Of a DNA stretch of 64,000 nt, positions 38,057 to 44,427 are shown piece by piece. The stretch is from Pseudarthrobacter sulfonivorans (lineage in GTDB: Bacteria; Actinomycetota; Actinomycetes; Actinomycetales; Micrococcaceae). Under the pieces are notes generated by a model that saw only the letters and a program-made list of their open reading frames with translations, ran no database searches and had not been told where the DNA came from. The first letter of the stretch is position 1. Every line of letters begins with the position of its first letter. Location of the stretch: contig NZ_JACXBW010000007.1 of NCBI RefSeq assembly GCF_014712225.1, forward strand, positions 62,001 to 126,000, read 5' to 3'. The translations under genes and the position numbers were made by a program.

Positions 38057-38668
38057 ATGCATGAAACAGGTGGTTCCGGTTGGCAGATCACGACGGACAC
38101 GTCCGGACCCCTGATGATCGCGCTGTTTGTCCGTGATGCGGCAGGCCTGGACGGCGCGGGCCATCCGGCCGTCTCGCACGCCGCGCCGAAAGTCCGCCAT
38201 GCCGACCATCGACATCTCACCGCCGACGTGGGCGGTGTGAGCGCGCTCAAAACCGAGTGGGAGGCCTGGTGGGAGCAGCTTCTCAAGGCCCATCCGCAGA
38301 CTGCGCCGGAACTCTCGCCGCCGGACTTTGCCGCGTTCGGCAACTCCCCGGCGCTCCAGCGTCTCCTGCAGGCGCATTTCGGGGCAGCCCTCACGTGGGC
38401 GCGGGAACGCCGCAGCGAATACGCCCGGTTGGAGGCGGAGCGGGTAGCCAGCGGTTCGGACCAGCTCCTGGGCGACATGGTGGATGACCGGCTGATGGAG
38501 GTGGGCAGGGAGGCGCGGGACTTCACGCTGACCATCATCGAATTGCCGCTGAACGAACAGCGCGCCTGGTACTTGGAGCCGGACAAGATCATCATGAGCC
38601 ACAATCTCATGTCACAGCCGGAACTCTTCCGCAGCTACGTCCAGCCGGTTGTGGAAATCCTCGCCTGA
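38057..38668 (+). CDS. Protein of unknown function
   Basis: A 203-residue soluble protein I do not recognise. The N-terminal half is Gly/His/Asp-rich (HAAPKVRHADHRHLTADVGG). The middle is helical and Trp-rich (LKTEWEAWWEQLL), followed by a charged helix (LTWARERRSEYARLEAERVASG). The C-terminus ends LEPDKIIMSHNLMSQPELFRSYVQPVVEILA. GAGGA precedes the ATG. It follows the TetR gene by 92 bp and converges on arsR. Confidence 0.75.
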   Translation: MHETGGSGWQITTDTSGPLMIALFVRDAAGLDGAGHPAVSHAAPKVRHADHRHLTADVGGVSALKTEWEAWWEQLLKAHPQTAPELSPPDFAAFGNSPALQRLLQAHFGAALTWARERRSEYARLEAERVASGSDQLLGDMVDDRLMEVGREARDFTLTIIELPLNEQRAWYLEPDKIIMSHNLMSQPELFRSYVQPVVEILA

Positions 38669-38751
38669 GGACGTCCCCGGGCAACAGGTGTGGCCGGAAA
38701 CGGCTCGGTGGAAACGGCGGTTGCCGAAAATGGCCCGGCGGTACGGCGTCC

Positions 38752-39102
38752 TTACAGGGTAGCCAGAAGTCCGGCCGTCTCTTCCAAGGCGCCGGGAACC
38801 AGCGAGTAGTAGGCCCACGTGCCACGCTTTTCGCGGTGCAGCAGCCCGGCCTCAACCAGAATCTTCAGGTGATGGGAGACGGTGGGCTGGCCCAGGTCCA
38901 GCGGCCCGGTCAGATCGCACACACAGGATTCCCCGGCAGCCTCGGCCTTGACGATGGAGAGCAGGCGGAGCCGGTTCGGATCTGCCAGGGCTTTGAAGAC
39001 CAGGGCTTTCTGCTTCGCTTCCTCGGCGCCCAGGGCAGGCGATCCTGCCGGGGCGCAGCAAGAGTCTTCCGTCGCGGACTCAAGGACAGGGAGCAGGTTC
39101 AT
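38752..39102 (-). CDS. arsR: ArsR family arsenite-responsive repressor
   Basis: A 116-residue winged-helix repressor. Cys15-Cys16 (EDSCCAPAG) and Cys60/Cys62 (GESCVCDLTGPL) are candidate arsenite ligands. The N-terminal Cys pair recalls the Corynebacterium type of ArsR, and the ESCVCDL element is the classical ArsR motif. The recognition helix is QPTVSHHLKILVEAGLL. On the minus strand CATAAT ends 6 nt before the ATG, with TTGATG 16 nt further upstream inside a palindrome, so the gene is probably leaderless and self-repressed. It ends the arsenic locus on the left. Confidence 0.92.
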   Translation of the reverse strand: MNLLPVLESATEDSCCAPAGSPALGAEEAKQKALVFKALADPNRLRLLSIVKAEAAGESCVCDLTGPLDLGQPTVSHHLKILVEAGLLHREKRGTWAYYSLVPGALEETAGLLATL

Positions 39103-39108
39103 GTACCC

Positions 39109-39139
39109 ATTATGCCCGAATATTGACCACCATCAATAT
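39109..39139 (-). promoter_or_regulatory. arsR promoter with ArsR operator
   Basis: ATATTGA (39120-39126) and TCAATAT (39133-39139) form a perfect 7-bp inverted repeat with a 6-nt spacer. It overlaps the arsR -35 (TTGATG, 39136-39131). The -10 is CATAAT (39114-39109) after 16 nt. Core: ATTGA-N6-TCAAT, matching the sites before arsC. Confidence 0.75.
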
Positions 39140-39201
39140 ATGATCTGCGCTTCGACGCAGGCCCCCGATGCGTCTACCGGGCAACCATCACGGGCGAGGT
39201 G

Positions 39202-39942
39202 TCAGGGGTTGGCCTTTGCTGCGGAGTGCGGAACGACGACGTCGTCCGCGCTGCGGGAAGCAGCCGGGAACAGGGCGGCGAGAAGGCCCAGGCCCACTGC
39301 GGCGCCGACGAGCTGCGCGAGGACGAAGCCGGGCACTGAGGCGGGTGCGATGCCGGCGAAGGTGTCACTGAACATACGGCCGGCTGTCACCGCGGGGTTG
39401 GCGAACGACGTCGAGGATGTGAACCAGTACGCGGCGCCGATGTAGGCGCCCACAGCGGGAGCTGCGAGAGCGCCCCGCTTGGTGGCAGCCAGGGCGAAGA
39501 TCAGCAGGACGAGCCCTGCGGTGGCGACGACCTCGCCGAGGAGATGCCCGGTGGTGGCCCGCTCCTTGACCGAGATGGAGGTGCCCACCTCGAACATGGC
39601 GTTCGCGATGACGCTGCCGCTGATTGCACCTACTGTCTGTGCGATGACGTAGGTGCCGAGCTCCGGCAGGCTCAGCCCGGTTCCGCTGCGACGGCCCAGG
39701 ACCCAGTCCCCGAGGGACACCACCGGATTGAAGTGTGCGCCGCTGACGGGACCGAGCACGAGGATCAGCACCGTCAAGCCGAGCACTGTGGCGGTGCTGT
39801 TCTGGAGCAGCTGCAGACCGACGTCGGTGGGGGAGAGCTGCTGGGCCGCGATCCCGGAACCGACGACGATCATCACGAGCAGACAGGTGCCGAGCAGCTC
39901 GGCGACGGCACGGCGCCACAACGGTGGTTGTTGAGAAGTCAT
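39202..39942 (-). CDS. MIP-family aquaglyceroporin (probable arsenite channel)
   Basis: A 246-residue channel with six helices and two half-helices. The first motif is Asn72-Pro73-Val74 (HFNPVVSLGDW); the second is Asn182-Pro183-Ala184 (FANPAVTAGRMFSDTFAGI). The residue after the second NPA is Val, not the Arg of classical aquaporins and GlpF, a change I associate with arsenic-operon MIPs such as AqpS of Sinorhizobium. The probable role is release of arsenite down its gradient after ArsC reduction. It is divergent from the ArsR-ArsC fusion with only 45 bp between start codons. Confidence 0.88.
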   Translation of the reverse strand: MTSQQPPLWRRAVAELLGTCLLVMIVVGSGIAAQQLSPTDVGLQLLQNSTATVLGLTVLILVLGPVSGAHFNPVVSLGDWVLGRRSGTGLSLPELGTYVIAQTVGAISGSVIANAMFEVGTSISVKERATTGHLLGEVVATAGLVLLIFALAATKRGALAAPAVGAYIGAAYWFTSSTSFANPAVTAGRMFSDTFAGIAPASVPGFVLAQLVGAAVGLGLLAALFPAASRSADDVVVPHSAAKANP

Positions 39943-39948
39943 ACCAAC

Positions 39949-39980
39949 AGCTTGACCGAAGGAATTAACTCAGTCAAAAT
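39949..39980. promoter_or_regulatory. Overlapping divergent promoters of the aquaglyceroporin and arsR-arsC fusion genes
   Basis: Plus strand: TTGACC (39952-39957), 17 nt, CAAAAT (39975-39980), 7 nt, ATG 39988. Minus strand: TTGACT (39977-39972), 17 nt, CAAGCT (39954-39949), 6 nt, ATG 39942. Each -35 overlaps the other's -10, so only one polymerase can bind at a time. Confidence 0.6.
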
Positions 39981-39987
39981 TGAACCA

Positions 39988-40662
39988 ATGAAGACTGGCC
40001 CAGTTGAAGACTTTCAGGCGCGGGTAGCCAAGCACGCGGCCCTCGCTGATCCTGCGCGCCTGCGCATCGTGGACCTGCTCACCCTGGGTGACATCTCCCC
40101 GACGGAACTGCAGGCCGAGCTCGGCATGCCCTCGAACTTGCTGTCCCATCACCTGCGCACGCTCGAAGGCGCGGGCCTGGCCACCCGCCACCGCTCGGAG
40201 GCGGACAAGCGCCGCAGCTACATCCGGCTCGCCGCGGGCGCGCTGGAAGGCCTGGCGCCCGGCCGTGAACAGGCAGCCCGCCGCGTCCTCTTCGTCTGCA
40301 CCCGCAACAGCGCCAGGTCGCAACTGGCCACTGCGCTCTGGCAGCAGGTGAGCGAAATTCCCGCGACGTCTGCGGGAACCCACCCCGCGGACCGCATCGC
40401 CCCGGGCGCCATTCTTGTTGCGGACCGCCACGGCGTGGCTCTGTCGGACCTGCCGCCGCGCCGGCTGGATGAGGTGGCTCACGCTGAAGACTTCGTCGTG
40501 ACGGTGTGCGACAACGCCCACGAGGAACTACCCATCCTCAAGGGCATTCACTGGTCCGTTCCCGACCCGCTCCGGCTGAACACTGAAGCTGCCTTCGAAA
40601 GCACCTATTCGGATATCGCCCTCCGCGTCAGTGACCTCGCACCCCGACTGCATGCGGCCTAA
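39988..40662 (+). CDS. ArsR-type DNA-binding domain fused to ArsC-type low-molecular-weight phosphatase
   Basis: A 224-residue two-domain protein. Residues about 8-90 are an ArsR winged helix (ALADPARLRIVDLLTLGDIS; GMPSNLLSHHLRTLEGAGLATRHRS) without the CxC arsenite motif. Residues about 98-222 are an LMW-PTPase/ArsC domain: P-loop Cys104-x5-Arg110 (VCTRNSARS), Cys174 (VVTVCDNAHEELP), and general acid Asp193-Pro194 (HWSVPDPLRL). Such fusions are known from some ars clusters. It may repress its divergent neighbour and reduce arsenate, or the reductase domain may serve as sensor. Probably leaderless. Confidence 0.87.
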   Translation: MKTGPVEDFQARVAKHAALADPARLRIVDLLTLGDISPTELQAELGMPSNLLSHHLRTLEGAGLATRHRSEADKRRSYIRLAAGALEGLAPGREQAARRVLFVCTRNSARSQLATALWQQVSEIPATSAGTHPADRIAPGAILVADRHGVALSDLPPRRLDEVAHAEDFVVTVCDNAHEELPILKGIHWSVPDPLRLNTEAAFESTYSDIALRVSDLAPRLHAA

Positions 40663-40680
40663 CAATCCTCGTGCGCCAAT

Positions 40681-40733
40681 ATTGACAAGCATCGATGTAT
40701 CGTTCCATACTTCATGCATCGACAAGCGTCGAT
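40681..40733 (+). promoter_or_regulatory. arsC promoter with two tandem ArsR-type operators
   Basis: Site 1 ATTGA-N6-TCGAT (40681-40696) contains a consensus -35 TTGACA (40682-40687). CATACT (40706-40711) is a -10 candidate after 18 nt. Site 2 ATCGA-N6-TCGAT (40718-40733) is a perfect palindrome near the expected transcript start. Centres are 37 bp apart. Both share a CAAGC spacer start and match the arsR operator pattern. Confidence 0.75.
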
Positions 40734-40754
40734 GTACCTACCGGGAGAAACCAC

Positions 40755-41177
40755 GTGAGCACCGAGACCGCCAAGAAGCCCTCCGTTCTGTTCGTCTGCG
40801 TCCACAACGCCGGCCGCTCGCAGATGGCAGCAGCCTTCCTCACCACCCTGGCCAAGGGCAACATCGAGGTCCGCTCCGCCGGCTCCCAGCCCGCGGATAA
40901 GGTCAATCCGGCCGCCGTTGAGGCCATGGCCGAGCTCGGCATTGACATGTCTGCCGAAATTCCCAAGGTCCTCACCACGGAGGCCGTGAAGGAATCCGAC
41001 GTGGTGATCACCATGGGCTGCGGCGATGAATGCCCCTACTTCCCGGGCAAGCGCTACGAGGACTGGGTCCTGGAGGACCCGGCCGGCCAGGGCGTTGACG
41101 CCGTCCGCCCGATCCGCGACGAGATCAAGACCCGCATCGAAGGACTCATCGAGTCCCTCATCCCGGCCGCCAAGTAA
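40755..41177 (+). CDS. arsC: Arsenate reductase ArsC (LMW-phosphatase fold)
   Basis: A 140-residue reductase of As(V) to As(III). P-loop Cys15-x5-Arg21 ([11 protein letters not shown]), redox cysteines Cys89 and Cys93 ([28 protein letters not shown]), catalytic Asp108-Pro109. The Cys89/Cys93 spacing is shorter than the Cys82/Cys89 pair of S. aureus ArsC, so the disulfide cascade and its electron donor (thioredoxin or mycothiol) need testing. The start is GTG 40755 with GGGAGA upstream; the frame before it runs through the operators. Confidence 0.94.
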   Translation: MSTETAKKPSVLFVCVHNAGRSQMAAAFLTTLAKGNIEVRSAGSQPADKVNPAAVEAMAELGIDMSAEIPKVLTTEAVKESDVVITMGCGDECPYFPGKRYEDWVLEDPAGQGVDAVRPIRDEIKTRIEGLIESLIPAAK

Positions 41178-41227
41178 CCCGTCCACCACGTATTCGCGCA
41201 CATTTTCGACCTTCAGGAGACACCTTC

Positions 41228-42220
41228 GTGAGCACCAAGGAAGCCAGCACCGAACAGCTGATCATCATCGGCTCCGGCCCCGCCGGCTACACCGCAGCCA
41301 TCTACGCCGCCCGCGCCGGACTCAGCCCGCTCGTCCTGGCCGGATCGGTCACGGCAGGAGGCGCCCTGATGAACACCACTGAAGTGGAGAACTTCCCGGG
41401 CTTTCCTGGCGGCGTTCAAGGACCAGAGTTGATGGACGGGCTGCAGGAACAGGCCGAAAAATTCGGCGCCCGCATAGTGTTCGACGACGTCACAGAAGTC
41501 ACGCTGACAGGCCATCTGAAGCGCGTGGTCACCGGAGCCGGCGAGACCCACGAGTCACCCGCGGTTATCCTCGCCACGGGCTCCGCCTACAAGGAACTTG
41601 GTCTGCCCGAGGAAAAGAAGTTCAGCGGCCACGGCGTGTCCTGGTGCGCCACCTGCGACGGGTTCTTCTTCCGCGAACAGGACATCATCGTCGTCGGCGG
41701 CGGGGACTCAGCCATGGAGGAGGCAACTTTCCTGACCCGATTCGGGAAGTCCGTGACCGTCGTCGTGCGCAAGGGCGAACTGCGGGCCTCCCGCATCATG
41801 GCCCAGAGGGCCAAGGACAACCCGAAGATCAGCTTCGCCTGGAACTCCGCCGTCACCGCCATTCACGGCGACGGCAAGGTAGCCGGCGTCACGCTGACAG
41901 ACACCCGCACCGGGGAAACCCGCGAGCAGGCAGCAACCGGCATCTTCGTCGCCATCGGACACGAGCCGCGCACAGAGCTCGTCGCCGGGCAGGTTGACCT
42001 GGATGACGAGGGCTACATCAAGGTGGACTCGCCCACCACGGTCACCAACCTCACCGGCGTCTTCGCGTGCGGCGACGCAGTGGACCACCGCTACCGCCAG
42101 GCGATCACGGCCGCCGGCACCGGCTGCGCCGCCGCCCTTGACGCCGAACGCTACCTGGCCGCGCTGGACGATGCGGACAGCATCGCCACCGCGCTGGTCG
42201 AGGAACCCATCCACGGCTGA
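41228..42220 (+). CDS. trxB: Thioredoxin reductase
   Basis: A 330-residue FAD/NADPH disulfide reductase: FAD motif [17 protein letters not shown] (residues 15-31), active site Cys140-Ala-Thr-Cys143 ([10 protein letters not shown]), NADPH motif [16 protein letters not shown]-terminal FAD motif [34 protein letters not shown]. The start is GTG with CAGGAGA 7 nt upstream. Placed 50 bp after arsC, it probably supplies electrons for ArsC recycling. No thioredoxin gene is beside it, so it would use a thioredoxin made elsewhere. Confidence 0.95.
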   Translation: MSTKEASTEQLIIIGSGPAGYTAAIYAARAGLSPLVLAGSVTAGGALMNTTEVENFPGFPGGVQGPELMDGLQEQAEKFGARIVFDDVTEVTLTGHLKRVVTGAGETHESPAVILATGSAYKELGLPEEKKFSGHGVSWCATCDGFFFREQDIIVVGGGDSAMEEATFLTRFGKSVTVVVRKGELRASRIMAQRAKDNPKISFAWNSAVTAIHGDGKVAGVTLTDTRTGETREQAATGIFVAIGHEPRTELVAGQVDLDDEGYIKVDSPTTVTNLTGVFACGDAVDHRYRQAITAAGTGCAAALDAERYLAALDDADSIATALVEEPIHG

Positions 42221-42247
42221 GCCCCACCAGGGGAGGAGGTGAGCTGA

Positions 42248-42304
42248 ATGAACACCGGATGCTGCGGCGATGGCTGCTGCGACGACGATCTGGACTGCTG
42301 CTGA
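42248..42304 (+). CDS. 18-residue cysteine-rich peptide of the arsenic operon (candidate arsenite/metal-binding peptide)
   Basis: The full translation is MNTGCCGDGCCDDDLDCC: six cysteines in three vicinal pairs (5-6, 10-11, 17-18) plus five Asp. GGAGGAGGT (42232-42240) lies 7 nt before the ATG, one of the best ribosome sites in the window. The gene starts 27 nt after the trxB stop and ends 8 nt before a 66-bp palindrome, so it would be the last gene of the arsC-trxB transcript. Vicinal cysteines bind As(III); the chaperone ArsD also has three Cys-Cys pairs. A binding, storage or delivery role is inference. It is far below normal gene-calling length. Confidence 0.6.
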   Translation: MNTGCCGDGCCDDDLDCC

Positions 42305-42312
42305 CACCCCGC

Positions 42313-42378
42313 CCCAACTAGGTAGCAGCAGGTGTCGTTATGAGCCCTCAAAACGACATCTACTGCTACCTAGTTGGG
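42313..42378. repeat. 66-bp near-perfect palindrome at the end of the arsenic operon
   Basis: Symmetric about 42345.5, with 33-nt half-sites differing at only three pairs (30 of 33 pair exactly; one of the three is G-T). Outer arms CCCAACTAGGTAGCAG and its complement are perfect, and the centre is TGAGCCCTCA. It probably terminates the arsC-trxB-peptide transcript in RNA form. The regularity suggests a dispersed intergenic repeat of the genus; I seem to recall similar elements in Arthrobacter but could not search. Confidence 0.8.
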
Positions 42379-42481
42379 TCCACGCACCATCACCAACGGA
42401 TGAAACCGAAGACGGCAGCAAGAACGGCGGAAAATCTCAGCTCGCCGCGGGCCTGATGAAGCAACTGGCCGGCAGGGAGCT

Positions 42482-43338
42482 CACCGGGAACTAGCCGGCG
42501 CCACGGTGATCCTGACCTGGCCGTCCGGGGCGTCCGATACCTCCCAGCCGGTCTGGTCCTTGCGGAGCCAGCTGTGGCCGGCAACATCCACCTGTGTCAC
42601 GGCCAGGTCCTTGGCGTTGGCCACGGCCCACTGCGCCACGGACCATGCCTCGCTGCTGCTGGCTTCAACAACCAGCGACTCGCCCTCGACCGCGGTCCCC
42701 AGCGCTCCATAGGCCCGGGCCAGCTCCGATTCCACCGTTTCCGGCTGGCCCGCCTCCTGCGGTGCGCGCAGCGTGCACTGAATGGCTTCCGGAGTCTGGC
42801 CGGACAAAGCAGAGGCAAAGGACCGGCCCATCACCTCGTGCTGGGCGTAGGCGGTGGGAAAGGCCGAGCGCTGGACGCGTTGGGCGGCGTCGGTGATCTC
42901 CAAGGACTCATAGCCGGGTATTTTGACCAGGGCGTCGTAAAAGGCGTTGGCGGCAAAGTACGGATCCATGATCTGTTCCTGGGTGCCCCACCCCTGCGAC
43001 GGGCGCTGCTGGAACAGTCCTCGGGAGTCAGGGCCGGCCAGGTCGCCGTGGTCAATGTTGCGCAATTTCGATTCCTGCATTGCAGTTGCCAGGGCGATGC
43101 TGGCTGCCCGTGCCGGCAGCCCCCTATGAACGGCCACTGCGGTGATCAGCGAGGCATTAGCCGTCTGGTCGATTGCGAGTTCCGCTGACTGTGTACCGAC
43201 ATCGGCCGTGCAGCGTTCCGTAACCAGTGCCTCGGAACGCTGCACGAAGGCCACCACGGTATAGATACCGCCGGCTAAGAGTGCCAGGGCGAGCAGGAGC
43301 ACTGTGGCACGCCGGAAGCCACGTCCCCTTGCTACCAC
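42482..43338 (-). CDS. Membrane-anchored protein with a lysozyme-like domain
   Basis: A 285-residue protein. N-terminal Arg-rich start and one membrane helix (about residues 9-31), then an extracytoplasmic domain. Residues about 62-125 (ITAVAVHRGLPARAASIALATAMQESKLRN, then GLFQQRPSQGWGTQEQIMDPYFAANAFYDAL) resemble the lysozyme/transglycosylase fold, with Glu in MQESKL in the catalytic position. The C-terminal part (about 190-285) is a small unassigned domain. It may act on peptidoglycan; actinobacterial relatives often carry unhelpful names. No clear Shine-Dalgarno. Confidence 0.7.
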
Positions 43339-43342
43339 CGAG

Positions 43343-44377
43343 TCAGTTGGCGTGGAGGGCGTCGTTCAGTTCGACCGTCTGCCCCTTGCGCGGCAGGGCT
43401 TCGACGGCGCCCGTGGTGGAGTTGCGGCGGAAGAGCAGGTTGGGGACGCCGGAAAGCTCTGCTGCCTTGACGATCCTGGTGGTGTCCTCGCCCACTTCAT
43501 CCTTGGGCCCGGGAACACGCACGCGCGTACCGGCGGTCACGTAGAGGCCGGCTTCGACCACGGAGTCATCGCCAATGCTGATGCCGACGCCGGAGTTGGC
43601 ACCCAGCAGGACACGGTCACCGATGACGATCCGTTCCTTGCCACCCCCGGAGAGGGTGCCCATGATGGAGGCGCCGCCGCCGACGTCGCTGCCGTCGCCC
43701 GTGACGACGCCGGCCGAGATGCGGCCTTCCACCATGGAAGCGCCCAACGTGCCGGCGTTGAAGTTCACGAAGCCTTCATGCATCACGGTGGTGCCTTCAG
43801 CGAGGTGGGCACCGAGGCGGACGCGGTCGGCGTCGGCGATCCGGACACCGGAGGGCACGACGTAGTCCACCATGCGGGGGAACTTGTCGATTCCGTAGAC
43901 GGTGACAGCGCCGCGGCGGCGAAGCTTGGCCCGGGTCAGTTCGAAGCCTTCCACCGCAGCGGGGCCGAAGTTGGTCCAGACAACGTTCGGGAGCTTGCCG
44001 AAGATGCCGTCCAGGTTGATGGTGTTGGGCCGCACCAGCCGGTGGGAGAGCAGGTGCAGGCGAAGGTAGGCGTCGGCGGTGTCGGCCGGTGCTTCATCGA
44101 GGTTGATCTGGACGAAGACCACCTTCTGTTCGGTGCCGCGGTCCGCGTCGGCGCCGTCCTCGGCGAGCTGGACCAAGGTGGTATCCGCGTTCTCCACGGC
44201 ACGCAGGCTGCCGGCCGCGATGCCCAGGGCCGGTGCCGGGAACCACACGTCCAGCACAGTGCCCTCGCCGGTGCCGGTGGCGGGGGTGATGGTGGCCAAC
44301 CCGAAGCCGTACGCGGAGCGGTCGTCGGAGGTTGCGTTCTGGTCTTTGGGCGCGGCGGAGGTAGCGGTCTCAGTCAT
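43343..44377 (-). CDS. dapD: 2,3,4,5-tetrahydropyridine-2,6-dicarboxylate N-succinyltransferase
   Basis: A 344-residue enzyme of the succinylase branch of DAP/lysine synthesis. The N-terminal domain is the longer actinobacterial type; the left-handed beta-helix occupies about residues 190-300 with hexapeptide repeats ([37 protein letters not shown]-like turns). TAGACT ends exactly 6 nt before the ATG on the minus strand, so leaderless. Divergent from dapE with a mirror-image promoter. Confidence 0.93.
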   Translation of the reverse strand: MTETATSAAPKDQNATSDDRSAYGFGLATITPATGTGEGTVLDVWFPAPALGIAAGSLRAVENADTTLVQLAEDGADADRGTEQKVVFVQINLDEAPADTADAYLRLHLLSHRLVRPNTINLDGIFGKLPNVVWTNFGPAAVEGFELTRAKLRRRGAVTVYGIDKFPRMVDYVVPSGVRIADADRVRLGAHLAEGTTVMHEGFVNFNAGTLGASMVEGRISAGVVTGDGSDVGGGASIMGTLSGGGKERIVIGDRVLLGANSGVGISIGDDSVVEAGLYVTAGTRVRVPGPKDEVGEDTTRIVKAAELSGVPNLLFRRNSTTGAVEALPRKGQTVELNDALHAN

Positions 44378-44427
44378 GCCCCCAGTCTAGCGAGAGGCGG
44401 GCATGCGGTTCGAACTAGACTGGCAAC
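44378..44427. promoter_or_regulatory. Divergent leaderless promoters of dapD and dapE
   Basis: TAGACT occurs on both strands (44389-44384 minus; 44416-44421 plus), each exactly 6 nt before its start codon, within a 50-bp region. The centre holds the palindrome GTTCGAAC. No Shine-Dalgarno is present on either side. Confidence 0.65.

Noticed and set aside
39544..39987. Upstream extension of the ArsR-ArsC fusion frame through the channel gene
   Set aside because: It is antisense to the well-supported aquaglyceroporin; ATG 39988 with a promoter just before it is the better start.
44405..44415. GGTTCGAAC-like string resembling a tRNA T-loop
   Set aside because: It lies in a 50-bp promoter region between dapD and dapE with no room for a tRNA cloverleaf; the string is explained by the GTTCGAAC palindrome.
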